Shown here in pieces: positions 45,145 to 56,790 of a stretch of 64,000 nt of DNA. Each line of letters opens with the position of its first letter. Positions within the stretch are counted from its first letter, which is position 1. The DNA is taken from assembly GCA_029448655.1 (NCBI GenBank), contig JACCLO010000007.1, forward strand, positions 1,860,001 through 1,924,000. The letters run 5' to 3'. A program made the position numbers and the translations under genes. Source of the DNA: Wolfiporia cocos. Lineage: Eukaryota; Basidiomycota; Agaricomycetes; Polyporales; Phaeolaceae. The notes beneath the pieces were generated by a model. That model worked only from the letters and a program-made list of their open reading frames with translations. It was not told the DNA's origin and searched no databases.

Positions 45145-46235
45145 TGACACAGTACGCCTGTGGGACTCACCAAGTGCCTATATTCTTGAGATAAGGCGAC
45201 TTAGAGAGGAGGCAATACCAGCGCAGCAGAGTGGTGAGAGTTATTCTACGGCGCAAGCCGAGAATAATAGAACTAGAGTTATAGGTCGTCAAGCCCCTAG
45301 TTATATACATGTTTATGGGAAGGTCACGTGCTACTAACTAGCTGTTACCTTTCCGGGTTATGTGGCTTTGCCAAGTGGCGAAGCTTATCTTATCTACTGT
45401 TTATGGACTCTACATAGAATGGCTGTGGCAAGGCCCTAATGGCCGAACCAATCGTATGAGAGGGATTTGTGTATGTTATCATATGAACGCGGGCGCAGCC
45501 CGGGTATATGGGAAGCCGGTTGCCGGATACCGTGAGGTATAATGGCGATTGGCCGGTCTTCGTAGGATGACCAAGGCGAGACGCCGAGGTCGTTATGCCA
45601 TTGGACGGGTAGTACCGTGGCATGTGTTACAGCCCGGTCCGGATGGTTACCGGGGCATGTGTTGGACTTTAGCCGTGAGGCGAGGTCCGATGTTTGGGCG
45701 ACGCTGTGATGGCAGAAGCCCGGGACTTGGAGAGCACCGAGTCCGTGGGAGGCCGAGGAGGCCGTGACCTATAGCGATATAGCCTTGGTGCTATTATAGT
45801 GCTGTATGGTCGTGTTGCCATTATTATGCGAAGGCGTGGCGCGCCTGAGGTGCCATTGTGATCAAGGATCTTATGGTGGTGGGAAGCTGTGAAGGCCGAC
45901 CCAATAGTACAAGGCCATGAGGCACTGTTTGTACATGTGGACATGATTATGCGAGCGTGCCGCGCTCGGCCTATCATTATGATCTAGGATCTATGACGTG
46001 GCTGGTCTTGCTCTGACGGGCGAGACCTGTATGACGTAGCTGTAACTATGCTATTGGACCGGAAGGTGCCGTAGCATTACGTAAGCTGGTCATGTGGTTG
46101 ATAAGCCCAGTTAAGAGCTTGTCGTGGTGGCAATGGGAGTTAACCCGTAGATAACTTGTAGTTAGACGTATAAATCTCAGGTAAATTGCTATAATCATAG
46201 GAAAAATGCTGTAAGCCCCAGATAAATCTGTGACA

Positions 46236-49200
46236 TTACCCCCGCTTTAGGTTTCATTGTCCCTGATGAAACTATTCCTCATTGTGTACTTCCCAAGAGC
46301 GGTATAATGCGTGATGACGAAGTGTCAAATACCGTTAAGTTGCTGCTTCAATTTTGTTAATTGAACAGGGATAAATGGGAGTTTCAGGACTTTGTAGTGG
46401 AACCTGAGCGTTGAATGGGATAGCGATTGTATTCCTTATTGATGTAACGCGTGATAGCGAAGTGCTAAATGCCGTTACAAGCGATTATCAACGCATGATG
46501 ACCAAAAGGTCAAATGCCGTTGTTAGGGAGATGTAGTCGTGTTACTTGAGTGTATTGTCATTGTGCACACGGATCCTAGAAGGAGGGACTCTCCTGTTAT
46601 CGCTGAAGGTGTTCTAGTGCCTTTTCGCGACCTTGGTCGGATTGTTGCTTTTGCTTATGACGTTACTCGTAGTAGAAGGCGATATGGAAATGTTCATCAT
46701 ATAGTGCCTTTTGAGTCTACTAGTAATCTGTGCTCCAATAGCTTGCCAAGCGTATTAGAGGTTGCATTGTGTCGTTGTACGTATTTTGGATAAGCATTGC
46801 GCCGAATACCTGTAAGAAGGGACTCTTCTGTTAACTCTGGAGATTTTCTAGTTTCTCTTCGAGTCCTTGGGCGGTTATAGTGGCTTATGCATAGTACCCG
46901 TTGAATGTAACATAGCGGTGCTTTTTCGACGTCTATTGCTGTATATCGGTGAATGGAGTAGCTGGTTCCTTTCATTCGAATAGTGGGTGTCTTAGGCTTG
47001 TTGCTTGTACAGGAGTAATCCTACTTTGTACGACTTATGCGGTTGAACGGTTATTAAAGGACGTCGCCTTATGAACATTTATGAGGCGTCGCCTCCCAAG
47101 TACTAAGCGTGTGACATTTGTCAATGCCCATTTGTTACAGGGGTTGTGTCCCCTAGTTGGATTGCTTCGATGTAGCGATCTCTTCAGAGTCGTAAGTTCC
47201 GGAATGAAGCTGTGCCTTTGTGGTTGTATGCACTATTTATTAACGAGTAGGCTTCTCGTGTAAAACCCCATAGTGTAGGTACTAATCATTGTGCATTATG
47301 GTCAATGCTTATGATTGTATTCCCTAGACTGTAGTGTCGTTGCCGTAGTGAGGCCTTATTGGGTAACCGTGAGAACATACATCCTTTTCAGGAGTTGTCT
47401 TGTATAGGTATATCCCGTAAGGGCTGAAGTCACGTGGTGGCGATGACGGTAGTTTCCAATGTGCTTGTATGTCGTTAAAGTCGTTGTTCGATTAAGTATG
47501 ACATTGTAAGCGTGGGAACTGGGATGAATCGTTGGGGGAGGATATATTTCGCTATTGGATAGATAGCTACTATATTCCTATTACAAGGTTGTCGTCCATA
47601 TACGAATAGGACAGTACGAGCATGAATGAGGGTAATCAGGCCTCTTAGTGCATGTCGTTTGGTGCTTTCAAGACCGTAAGGTACTGTTGTAAGCGTGGGA
47701 TAGCGGACTTTTGAAGGTCCAGAATGCGGATTTAGGGTTCTCACCCCCTCTTCCACGTTTGATCTCCCGATCAAACCTATGCTGTTGGTTTTGGTTTTTA
47801 AAGAGGTTAAACCGCCTCTATACCCAAATAAGGGTGGGTGGATGTGGGCCGAAGGTATTGTTTGTCATATATCCATGTACGGCTGTATCCAGGTCGCTCG
47901 CATATGCGACCAGATTTTTTATACTAAGGTTTCCCATGCCCTAGTTTGTCGATACCAAAGAGTTTCTCGGGCTCTTGTTCGGTGTAGTGACGAGATGTAT
48001 TCCTAATCGGAAGATAGGAAACAGATCCGGATTTATTTATAACGTGTCTCGACGACGTAGGTTTCCATAAACCAGGCAGTTGTAATGATGACCGATTGCC
48101 AAATCGGAGTGATTGTCCTAAAAGATGGGGCTCATCTGTTACTTCGGAGGATGTTCGAGTTTCCTTTTGAAGCCTTTTGCGGACGATTGCATTTTACTGC
48201 TAGTGTGAATTTCCAAATACAGTTGTTCTCCCCACAGAGAAAATGTCGTATTGGAGTGAAATCGTGAATGAGGTAGCGAGTCTCGTGACAATATTTGTGA
48301 TTGGCGTGCGAATTTGTCGATTTCAATTCGGGGGGGGACCGGTTTGGGACCGGTGTGAATTCGGCGATGTGCGAAGATGCCGAATGAAGTGTGATTCTGG
48401 AAGTCTTGACGACCTCCGCTACACTTCAAGGGAACGCGTATCAATAGCGTGTGTCCCTTGTTTTCCCTTCCTCTAACCCAGATTGCGAGATTCAATTAAG
48501 TAATCTATTGCGATCTGTTTGTACGCGGAACGCCGGTGAGAACGGCAGTGTTTCCAATTATTTATAGACGCTTGTCAGACGTCTCTTCCCAAACGGATGG
48601 TAATTTCCTTGTCAGGAATTCCATTACCGAAAGGGGTGCCCCCGTTCTAAGGTTCTTAACGAATGAAATGACCGTGACTAATGCTCAATAACCCGAATCC
48701 CCTTTTCAGGAGCGAAGACCGAAGTCAAACGGGCGCCGACGGATTATGTGAATCCTTATCGACTTGGTAATAGGTTATTCTCACAGTAATGATAGTTATA
48801 AGCATATATTTAACCATAGCGTACACGTTCCTACGTCGGGCAAGGTACTAGTATCGTTGTTCGATTAACTAAGTGTACCTAAGACGAGAAAGGTTGCTTT
48901 TTATGTACATAAGCGACCTTAACCAGGCTAGATAACCTGGGAACCAGACGGTGACGCAGGATGTCCAAGGTTGAATACAGATGCTATTGGGCGGTTTCTA
49001 AGCTACTTTACAAGGTAAGTAAACTACTGGAGCCGCCGCTAAAACTATATATTTATCTACTATTGACTGGGATACCAGGGTACCTAGAAGAGCGAGTCAT
49101 CAGCGAACTATCGCTGAGTGGTCATATTCATTGAACACAATAAGAACGGGGGCATGGTCAGGGGCAACCTCTTGGGGGTTGCAGCGCGGAATTAAACCAG

Positions 49201-50126
49201 CAGGTGTCTTCATAGATGCGCATGACCCTGTGCCAAGAGGCGGAGATATTCGCTTGTGCTTGTAACAGAGGCGCTCGCTCCAGGGGTAGGGTCGGTGATT
49301 GCCAGCATTTGATCGGCTGGACCACATGGTTGGGAAGAAGATACACCGCCCCACCCCTAAGCAGGAGCAGGACGGGAAAGTGGGTTGCAGTATTACACCG
49401 CGACCCTTACCACGCCTCAATGGCAAGGCTTGCCGTATTAGGCCCCACTTGTGTCCATCAAGGGCAGCTCCTCTGTCGATCAAAGATCGCGCTTTAACGA
49501 GCGCTCCACGCATCTAAGATGGTGGGCTACGCCGCAGGCTTCCAGAGGGACCCTCAGATCCAGTTTCCCATGGTGAGCACCCCAAACCGCCCGGAGGACT
49601 GACGCTATTGGGTACCGCTCAATGACCTAGGCCGGCGCGGCCTTGCGAGCCGTGCCACCTCACCACTTTAATCCAATTAAGGATCCAAAGCGGGCCCCTT
49701 ACGCCTGGGGATCGGCTTGCAAGATTCCCATGCCGCCATAATGGCGACTCTACTGGTAGAGATGGGGCGCTGAACAGCGCTTGCCATGTCAGGGGGTTGG
49801 GCACGCACAGGCAGACCGTCCCCTTTTCCCAGTAGATGGGTCTCAAACGCTGGCGCCAGCGACCTTTTCAGGAAGCCAGCGCCTCTCCTTAACCCTGGAG
49901 TCCGGGTTTGCAGGACCGCACCGCTGATTAGGCAGGCGCAGCCCCACTGGGTGGCAGGGGGATCAAACCCCCGCCGCTAGTATCCCCCAGAGCCCAACCA
50001 TTTAGCATACAACCCTTGTCAGGGCTGCAGAGGCAGAAAGGGGCGCAATCTCAGACACCTGTGGGGGGAAAAACCCCAGGCCCAACCAGTTAAGGAAGGG
50101 CGGGGGGGTAGGAAGTTCTATTATTA
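46236..50126 (-). other. internal region of the L5 LARD, no coding potential seen
   Basis: No frame on either strand gives gag, protease, RT or integrase motifs. Near 46300–46530 there are three short repeats of the type GCGTGATGACGAAGTGTCAAATNCCGTT (about 46308, 46450 and 46493). The minus-strand ORF at 48139–48495 and others lack motifs. 49100–50126 matches the 5' leader of the element at 62468, mainly around GTCCTCCGGGC and GATCGACAG. Confidence 0.55.
50114..50125 (-). promoter_or_regulatory. self-priming site of L5
   Basis: Minus strand reads AATAATAGAACT one nucleotide inside the 5' LTR. It is the exact reverse complement of AGTTCTATTATT (minus strand at 50256–50245), 33 nt downstream of the first T of the TATA in the LTR. 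Confidence 0.75.
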
Positions 50127-50310
50127 TGACACAGTATGCCTGTGGGACTCACCAAGTGCCTATATTCTTGAGATAAGGCGACTTAGAGAGGAGGCAATAC
50201 CAGCGCAGCAGGATGTGAGAGGTTATTCTACGGCGCAAGCCGAGAATAATAGAACTAGAGTTATAGGGCGTCAAGCCCCTAGTTATATACATGTTTAGTG
50301 GATGGCACGT

Positions 50311-52202
50311 TGTCACAAACTTTCTCTATGCAGGTTTGTACTCCCTCGCTATAGGACGCACGCGCGGCGCTAGGCGTACGCCGCGCCTCTGCGCTGTAGC
50401 CACCTCCGGCGTCTCCCAGATATTGCAGGTCACCTGGTCGTTAGGTTAGCGCTGTAGGGTAGCGCGCGCCTCCGGTACTCACGTTATGGTCACAGTAGTT
50501 ACATGATGCGTCACTTAGCACATGACCCAGTAGATACGGCGCACAGGCCTTCTCTTTAGGGCAGTACTAGTAGCTCCACCGCTCATGTATATATTACGAC
50601 GGAATGTGGGCTTATTCCCCATTCCTAAGATTCTCGACAATTGGGCATAGCCCCTCTCTTACTATTGCTGTGATGCCTGCTGGCCCGGGGCCCGTATCAC
50701 GTCGTGCTTGTCTGTGAGCCGCCATCGTTATCTCGACGCACGTCAGGGAATGTGCAGTCATCCCATGCGCCTCTACGTTCAGCGCTGGCATGGTGACTTA
50801 TAGGCTCGTCTCACGGCGCGTATGGTTCCCCCTGAGCCCAGGGGTAGCACAGACGTAAGTCTGTGTCATAATCTTAGGAATATCTTACCTCCCCTCCGGC
50901 GCCACCTGCGCTGGGGCCGAGGGTTCTCCACTTGCAGGTTGCCATGGCAGCGTGGCGGGGCAGCCGTCGGTAGAAGCGCCGGCGGTCCGTAGCCTTACGA
51001 GCCCCCACGAAACGCTACACCAGGCAAAGCAACCGCAAGGAGTGAGTAATCAAGTCCGCCCTCTTTCGAACGCAAGATAGCAGGGATCGACTCGCGTAAG
51101 CCGCGTTTGAGGACCCGCCATCCACCCCTGCAAAGGGAATGTGATGCGTGGAGGTCTAGTGCAGCGGAGCCATTATCCCTGGGCGGCAGGGGTTATCGTC
51201 AAGAACTTTGATCTGTGGGTATGCGAAGGGTCCCGCAAGGGTACCCAACCCCACACCGACGATCACGAAGGTCAGAAAGCAATCCACCACGACAAGACTA
51301 TCGAATACCAACGAGCGAACCGCATACCCCGAGGTCGGTAGGCCACGCGTAGTCATGTCGGCGCAAGTCATGAACTTTGACATGTACCAATACGCTCACC
51401 GCTGGCACGCCTCGTCGACTCACGTCGTGGGATGTAAGGAAACAGGGATGGTCGGTTTGCTCCCAATGTTCCCTGAAGGCTAGCTCACTTCGCTCCACCA
51501 CCGGCGGACGGACCGTGCTCCTGGGTGCTCCCCATCCTCCGCGAAGAAGGAATGGGCCTCGAGTCAAACAAGCAACCAAGGTAGCGAGCGTCGTAGGATT
51601 CAAGGTAGAACGTCAGGGACGACGTTTTTCGAGAGGGGGGGTAATGTCACAAACTTTCTCTATGCAGGTTTGTACTCCCTCGCTATAGGACGCACGCGCG
51701 GCGCTAGGCGTACGCCGCGCCTCTGCGCTGTAGCCACCTCCGGCGTCTCCCAGATATTGCAGGTCACCTGGTCGTTAGGTTAGCGCTGTAGGGTAGCGCG
51801 CGCCTCCGGTACTCACGTTATGGTCACAGTAGTTACATGATGCGTCACTTAGCACATGACCCAGTAGATACGGCGCACAGGCCTTCTCTTTAGGGCAGTA
51901 CTAGTAGCTCCACCGCTCATGTATATATTACGACGGAATGTGGGCTTATTCCCCATTCCTAAGATTCTCGACAATTGGGCATAGCCCCTCTCTTACTATT
52001 GCTGTGATGCCTGCTGGCCCGGGGCCCGTATCACGTCGTGCTTGTCTGTGAGCCGCCATTGTTATCTCGACGCACGTCAGGGAATGTGCAGTCATCCCAT
52101 GCGCCTCTACGTTCAGCGCTGGCATGGTGACTTATAGGCTCGTCTCACGGCGCGTATGGTTCCCCCTGAGCCCAGGGGTAGCACAGACGTAAGTCTGTGT
52201 CA
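50311..52202 (+). mobile_element. TRIM-B: short non-coding LTR element, TSD CACGT
   Basis: LTRs 50311–50868 and 51645–52202, both 558 bp, with one difference noticed (GCCATCG / GCCATTG). Perfect duplications CACGT at 50306–50310 and 52203–52207. Polypurine tract at 51631–51644 (GAGAGGGGGGGTAA). The internal 776 bp is non-coding and homologous to that of TRIM-A. Nested in the 5' LTR of the L5 LARD. A recent insertion. Confidence 0.9.
50870..50881 (+). promoter_or_regulatory. self-priming site of TRIM-B
   Basis: AATCTTAGGAAT one nucleotide inside the 5' LTR. Exact reverse complement of ATTCCTAAGATT at 50621–50632, 33 nt downstream of the TATA start at 50588. Confidence 0.75.
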
Positions 52203-52690
52203 CACGTGCTACTAGCTAGTACTACCATTCCGGGTTATGTGGCTTTGCCAAGTGGCGAAGCTTATCTTATCTACTGTTTATGGACTCTACATAGAATGGC
52301 CGTGGCAAGGCCCTAATGGCCGAACCAATCGTATGAGAGGGATTTGTTGATTATCTTGTTGTAACGCGGGCGCAGCCCGGGTATAAGGGAAGCCGGTTGC
52401 CGGATACCGTGAGGTATAATGGCGATTGGCCATGCTTCGTTGGATGACCAAGGCGAGACGCCGAGGTCGTTATGCCATTGGACGGGAAGTACCGTGGCAT
52501 GTGTTACAGCCCGGACCGGATGGTTACCGGGGCATGTATCGGACTTAGCCGTGAGGCGAGGTCCGGTGTTTGGGCAACGCCGTGATGGCAGAAGCCCGGG
52601 ACTTGGAGAGCACCGAGTCCATGGGAGGCCGAGGAGGCCGTGACCTATAGCGATATAGCCTTGCTGCTATTATAGTGCTGTATGGTCGTG

Positions 52691-53150
52691 TGTCACGGCT
52701 TTCCACGTGACCCTTATATTGCCATACGCCGGGGTCGAACTCACGTATCTACGTTCCCCTATCACATGATCTCCCCTATGGTCACCTGACTTATAGATTA
52801 GCGTACATGTACACAGCGGCTATCTTATCTACTGTTGCTGTCGGCGGTAGGGCCTCCTTTAGGGTAGGCTTAGCACAAGTGTTGTCAACCATGTATATAG
52901 TCTGTAGCATTCTGAGGCTTACACCTCAGAACAGTTATTGTAACGTTGGGGCGTGTCCCTCATACTCAACCTCTCCTCTGCGTGCCTCCTAGGACGACCA
53001 ACGTTCGAGAGCCTCTGCCCTATATCCTCGCGCTAGCCTGTGGTTCCCCTCTGGCAGTATCGTACGCGACGTCAGCAGGACCATACCCCGTGTTAGCCAA
53101 CGGTGCTGGTAGGCCTCAATAGGCCATAGACCCAGAGTGAGTCTGTGTCA
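52691..53150 (+). repeat. solo LTR in the L5 LTR, TSD TCGTG/TTGTG
   Basis: 460 bp, TGTCACGG...CTGTGTCA, second copy of the LTR at 27911–28386. Flanks TCGTG and TTGTG differ at one base. The empty site is visible in the other L5 LTR copies (GTCGTGTTGCC at 45810). Confidence 0.85.
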
Positions 53151-53576
53151 TTGTGTTGCCATTATTATGCGAAGGCGTGGCGCGCCTGAGGTGCCATTGT
53201 GATCAAGGATCTTATGGTGGTGGGAAGCCGTGAAGGCCGACCCAATAGTACAAGGCCGCGAGGCGCTGTTTGTACATGTGGACATTATTATGCGAGCGTG
53301 CCGCGCTCGGCCTATCATTATGATCTAGGATCTATGACGTGGCTGGTCTTGCTCTGACGGGCGAGACCTGTATGACGTAGCTGTAACTATGCTATTGGAC
53401 CGGAAGGTGCCGTAGCATTATGTAAGCTGGTCATGTGGTTGATAAGCCCAGTTAAGAGCTTGTCGTAGTGGCGATGGGAGTTAACCCGTAGATAACTTGT
53501 AGGTAGACGTATAAATCCCGGATAAATTGCTATAATCATAGGAAAAATGCTGTAAGCCCCAGATAAATCTGTGACA

Positions 53577-56500
53577 GGTTACAACAACGTAAGAATCAAG
53601 GAGGGAGATGAATGGAAGACCGCATTCATTACGCCTAACGGCCTTTACGAAGCTGTAGTCATGTACTTCGGTTTTTGTAATGCACCCAGCACGTTCCAAC
53701 ACATGATGAACGATATTCTAGGTGACCTTATCAGAGAAGGAAAGGTCATTGTCTACCTAGACGACATCCTTGTGTTCGGAAACGACCTGTTGGAACACCG
53801 TCGTATCGTCAAGCAAGTATTACAAATCTTGCAAGACAACGACTTGTTCGCGAAGCCCGAAAGTGCTTCTTCGAACAAAGCAGTATTGAATACCTGGGAA
53901 TGATCATTTCCAAAGGAAAAGTCGAAATGGACCCTAAGAAGGTAGCCGGCGTAATGGACTGGCCTACACCTGCCAAGGTGAAGGACGTCCAGGCCTTTGT
54001 TGGCTTCGCCAACTACTACCGTCGGTTCATTAAGGACTTCTCCAAAGTGGTTAAGCCGTTAACCGAACTGTCCAAGAAAAACACGCAGTGGAACTGGGGA
54101 CCCGAACAAGCGGAAGCCTTCCAAACTCTCAAGGAAGCCTTCACGTCAGCTCCAATACTCCGGATCCCAGATCAGGAGTCCCCGTTCCGCGTGGAAGCGG
54201 ATTCTTCTGATTACGCAACTGGTGCAGTGCTATCGCAATACTCTTCGGAGGATAAGCTCTGGCACCCGGTAGCCTTTTACTCGTAATCTCTATCAGCACC
54301 CGAAAGGAACTATGAGATTTACGATAAGGAGTTGCTCGCAATCATCCGCGCTCTAGAGGAATGGAGACATTACCTCGAGGGACATCCACACAAATTCGAA
54401 GTATGGTCAGATCATCTCAATCTGACATATTTCAAATCGGCACAACGGCTAACCCGGAGACAGGCACGTTGGAGTCTTTACCTGACAAGGTTAAACTTCA
54501 CAATGTGTCACAAACCCGGTAAAACAATGCTCACGGCTGATCCTCTGTCACGGAGGCCAGACCATGAAGAGGGGGTGGAACTCGACAATCGCGATCAAAT
54601 TTTGCTGAAACCGGAATACTTCACGGTTAGGGCGCTAGAAGCGTCACAGCAGGAGATACAATCAGGCGACGAGGACCTTCTCCGACAAATCCGACAAGCC
54701 CTCATGGACGATCAGATTACCAAAGATTACCAGGAACTACTGAAAAGTGGTCCCAAGGAATTCGGTAAAGATCTCCAGGAATGGAACATGGAGGCGGGAT
54801 TACTCCTCAGACGAGGAAAAGTGTACGTTCCAAAAGAGCCTAAGGAATTGTGCACGAAGATTCTGGAGTTACATCATGACCATGTGACTGCCGGACACTT
54901 CGGACGATGGAAGACCTATGAACTTCTATCACGTAATTACTGGTGGCCTGGAATGACCACGATGGTGAAGCAATACGTGGAAGGTTGTGACACATGCCAG
55001 CGCATGAAAAACCGCAACCAGACCCCGTACGGACCCCTGCAACCGCTCCCAGTACCGGAAGCACCCTGGGACACAATCACAATCGACTTCATCGTTCACT
55101 TACCGCCTAGCGGCGAATTCAAACAATTCACCGCTATTATGGTAGTAGTGGACCGATTGACCAAGCGCGCACACTTCATTCCCACGTCAGACAATATCTC
55201 GGCAAAAGAATTAGCAAACCTCCTGTACCTTCGGATTTATCCGAATCACGGGCGACGAAACAAATCATTTCGGATAGAGGACCGCAATTCTCTTCTGAGT
55301 TATTCAAGGGATGGTGCGAGCAATTGGGAATTCAGAGGTCGATGACGACAGCCTACCACCCGCAAGCGGACGGCCAAACGGACAGAATTAACCAAATTCT
55401 AGAACAATACCTATGATGCTACATCGACGTTATCCAAAAAGATAACTGGGTATTCTATCTCCCCACGGCGGAGTTCGCGTATAACAACGCGGCTAGTGAA
55501 ACGACCAAGAATAGTCCATTCTTCGTCGAACTAGGAAGGCATCCCAATGCAGGACCTACGGATTTGAAGCCGACGCAATACTCGGATTTAAATCAATTTG
55601 CTTACGCCAGATGGTCAGCACAAGAACAAGCTAAGGCAGCAATGAAATTGGCTGCTGAACGCTGGTCTTGGTACTATGATCAACACAAGCGCTCGGTACC
55701 ATTTAAAGTCGGCGACAAAGTTCTCGTTGATGCCCGTAGCTGGCAAGACTCCGAAAGAAGTCTTAGTCCACACTATTTGGGACCATTTAAGATAATTGAA
55801 CAATTATCTCCGGTCACCTTTAGGGTACACATGGACGAGCAATACAGGGCCTATCACCCAGTATTCCACGCTTCCAAGTTGGTCATGTACAAGGACCCGG
55901 TGCATCAGAAAAAACCAGAGCCTCAACCAGAAATGGTCGACGGCGAGGAATTATGGGAAGTTGAGAAGATCTTAGATCATTGTCTCCGCGCAGGAAGAGT
56001 TGAATACAGAATCCGATGGAAAGGATTTGGTATCAATGACGACTCCTGGGTACGCGAAGCCGATCTCAACACGGCATATGACATTCTGCAGGAATACAAG
56101 GCTTCACACGCCATTCCCATGCAGGATGTTCCCCTCAGGCGATCAGCTAGAAGGAAAGAAGCAGTTCACGTCTTCGACCCTGACAGCGACGACTGGGAAG
56201 CCGACGAATGCATGTGGCCAGACGACTGGCCGCAGTATCGCGAAGAATTTGCGAAGGATCCTAAGCAGCGCATGGTTAGACACCCCGACGGGGGATGGAT
56301 GTCAGCTGACATTAACCAAAACGCGGACTTGAAAATCGTAGTCGGTGAAGGCGGCCGAATGCCGGAAAAAGGAACCAAGGACTCGGTTGGGTTTGACCTG
56401 TACACTGCAACAGGCGACGTTCTGCCAGCTCATGGGCAGACAGAATACAACACCAAACTGAAGATCCAGGTACCTTTCGGCACTTACGGACGTATCGCCC

Positions 56501-56751
56501 CCCGCTCTAGTCTCGCCCGAAAAGGCATCGACGTAATGGGTGGCGTTATCGACCACGACTACCAAGGCGAAGTAATCATTATTCTTCGGAACCACTTGGA
56601 CATATCTATCGATATCCGAGCTGGAGATAAGATTGCTCAGCTTATCTGCGAAGTTGCTAAGGACCCGCACATTACGCTACACGGAAAATCTTACTTTGAA
56701 AAGATTAAATCCGAGCGTGGTACTGGTGGATTCGGCTCCACAGGAAATTAA
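53577..56751 (+). pseudogene. pol: Ty3/gypsy pol (RT–RNase H–integrase–chromodomain–dUTPase), 5'-truncated
   Basis: Begins inside RT at GYNNVRIKEG, right after the L5 LTR, so gag, protease and the RT fingers are missing. RT catalytic YLDD is at about 53754. RNase H follows (VEADSSDYATGAVLSQ, then ELLAIIRALEEWRHYL). The integrase zinc finger (HH...CDTC) is at about 54865–54995; IN core marks are TIDF (about 55080), SDRGPQF (about 55270) and the ILEQYL glutamate (about 55400). Lesions: a −1 shift near 53868, TAA at 54284–54286, a −1 shift near 55250, TGA at 55414–55416. From 55564 the frame is open to the end. The domain order matches chromoviruses of the Tf1/sushi type, except for the extra C-terminal dUTPase. 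It is followed after 26 bp by a polypurine tract and LTR. Confidence 0.9.
55564..56751 (+). CDS. intact 3' part of pol: integrase C-terminus, chromodomain and dUTPase (395 codons)
   Basis: One uninterrupted frame. Residues about 1–125 are the integrase C-terminal region with the GPFKIIEQLSPVTFRV SH3-like GPY/F part and an HPVFHASKL motif. Residues about 129–180 form a chromodomain (WEVEKILDH...YRIRWKGFG...SWV). After an acidic linker, residues about 254–395 form a trimeric-type dUTPase with all five motifs: DSVGFDLYT, PRSSLAR, GVIDHDYQGEV, GDKIAQLI and RGTGGFGSTG. The presumed catalytic Asp and Tyr in motif III, the motif II serines and the motif V Phe are present. At about 140 aa it has normal dUTPase length. 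dUTPase removes dUTP and limits uracil incorporation during DNA synthesis; acting on retrotransposon cDNA is an inference. The ATG at 55564 is only the first Met of the open stretch, not a natural start. Confidence 0.9.
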   Translation: MKPTQYSDLNQFAYARWSAQEQAKAAMKLAAERWSWYYDQHKRSVPFKVGDKVLVDARSWQDSERSLSPHYLGPFKIIEQLSPVTFRVHMDEQYRAYHPVFHASKLVMYKDPVHQKKPEPQPEMVDGEELWEVEKILDHCLRAGRVEYRIRWKGFGINDDSWVREADLNTAYDILQEYKASHAIPMQDVPLRRSARRKEAVHVFDPDSDDWEADECMWPDDWPQYREEFAKDPKQRMVRHPDGGWMSADINQNADLKIVVGEGGRMPEKGTKDSVGFDLYTATGDVLPAHGQTEYNTKLKIQVPFGTYGRIAPRSSLARKGIDVMGGVIDHDYQGEVIIILRNHLDISIDIRAGDKIAQLICEVAKDPHITLHGKSYFEKIKSERGTGGFGSTGN

Positions 56752-56790
56752 TCGTTCCATTAGGGACAATGAAACCTGAAGAGGGGGTAA

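Larger units (their letters stand above)
45145..53576 (-). mobile_element. L5: large non-coding LTR element (LARD), minus strand, mismatched flanks
   Basis: 3' LTR 45145–46235 (1091 bp), internal region 46236–50126, 5' LTR 50127–53576 (about 1087 bp after removing TRIM-B and a solo LTR). The polypurine tract next to the 3' LTR (minus: AAGCGGGGGTAAT) has the same upstream context, AGGGACAATGAAACCT, as the dUTPase gypsy at 56761. The priming site is 50114–50125. The 3.9-kb internal region carries no gag or pol; its 5' kilobase (49100–50126) is homologous to the leader at 63167–64000. Outer flanks (TTTTG and GGTTA) differ, and the two sides interrupt different elements. Confidence 0.75.

Noticed and set aside
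49100..49513. 137-codon minus-strand ORF as gag of the L5 LARD
   Set aside because: No gag or zinc-knuckle motif, and the homologous leader at 63167–64000 does not keep the frame.
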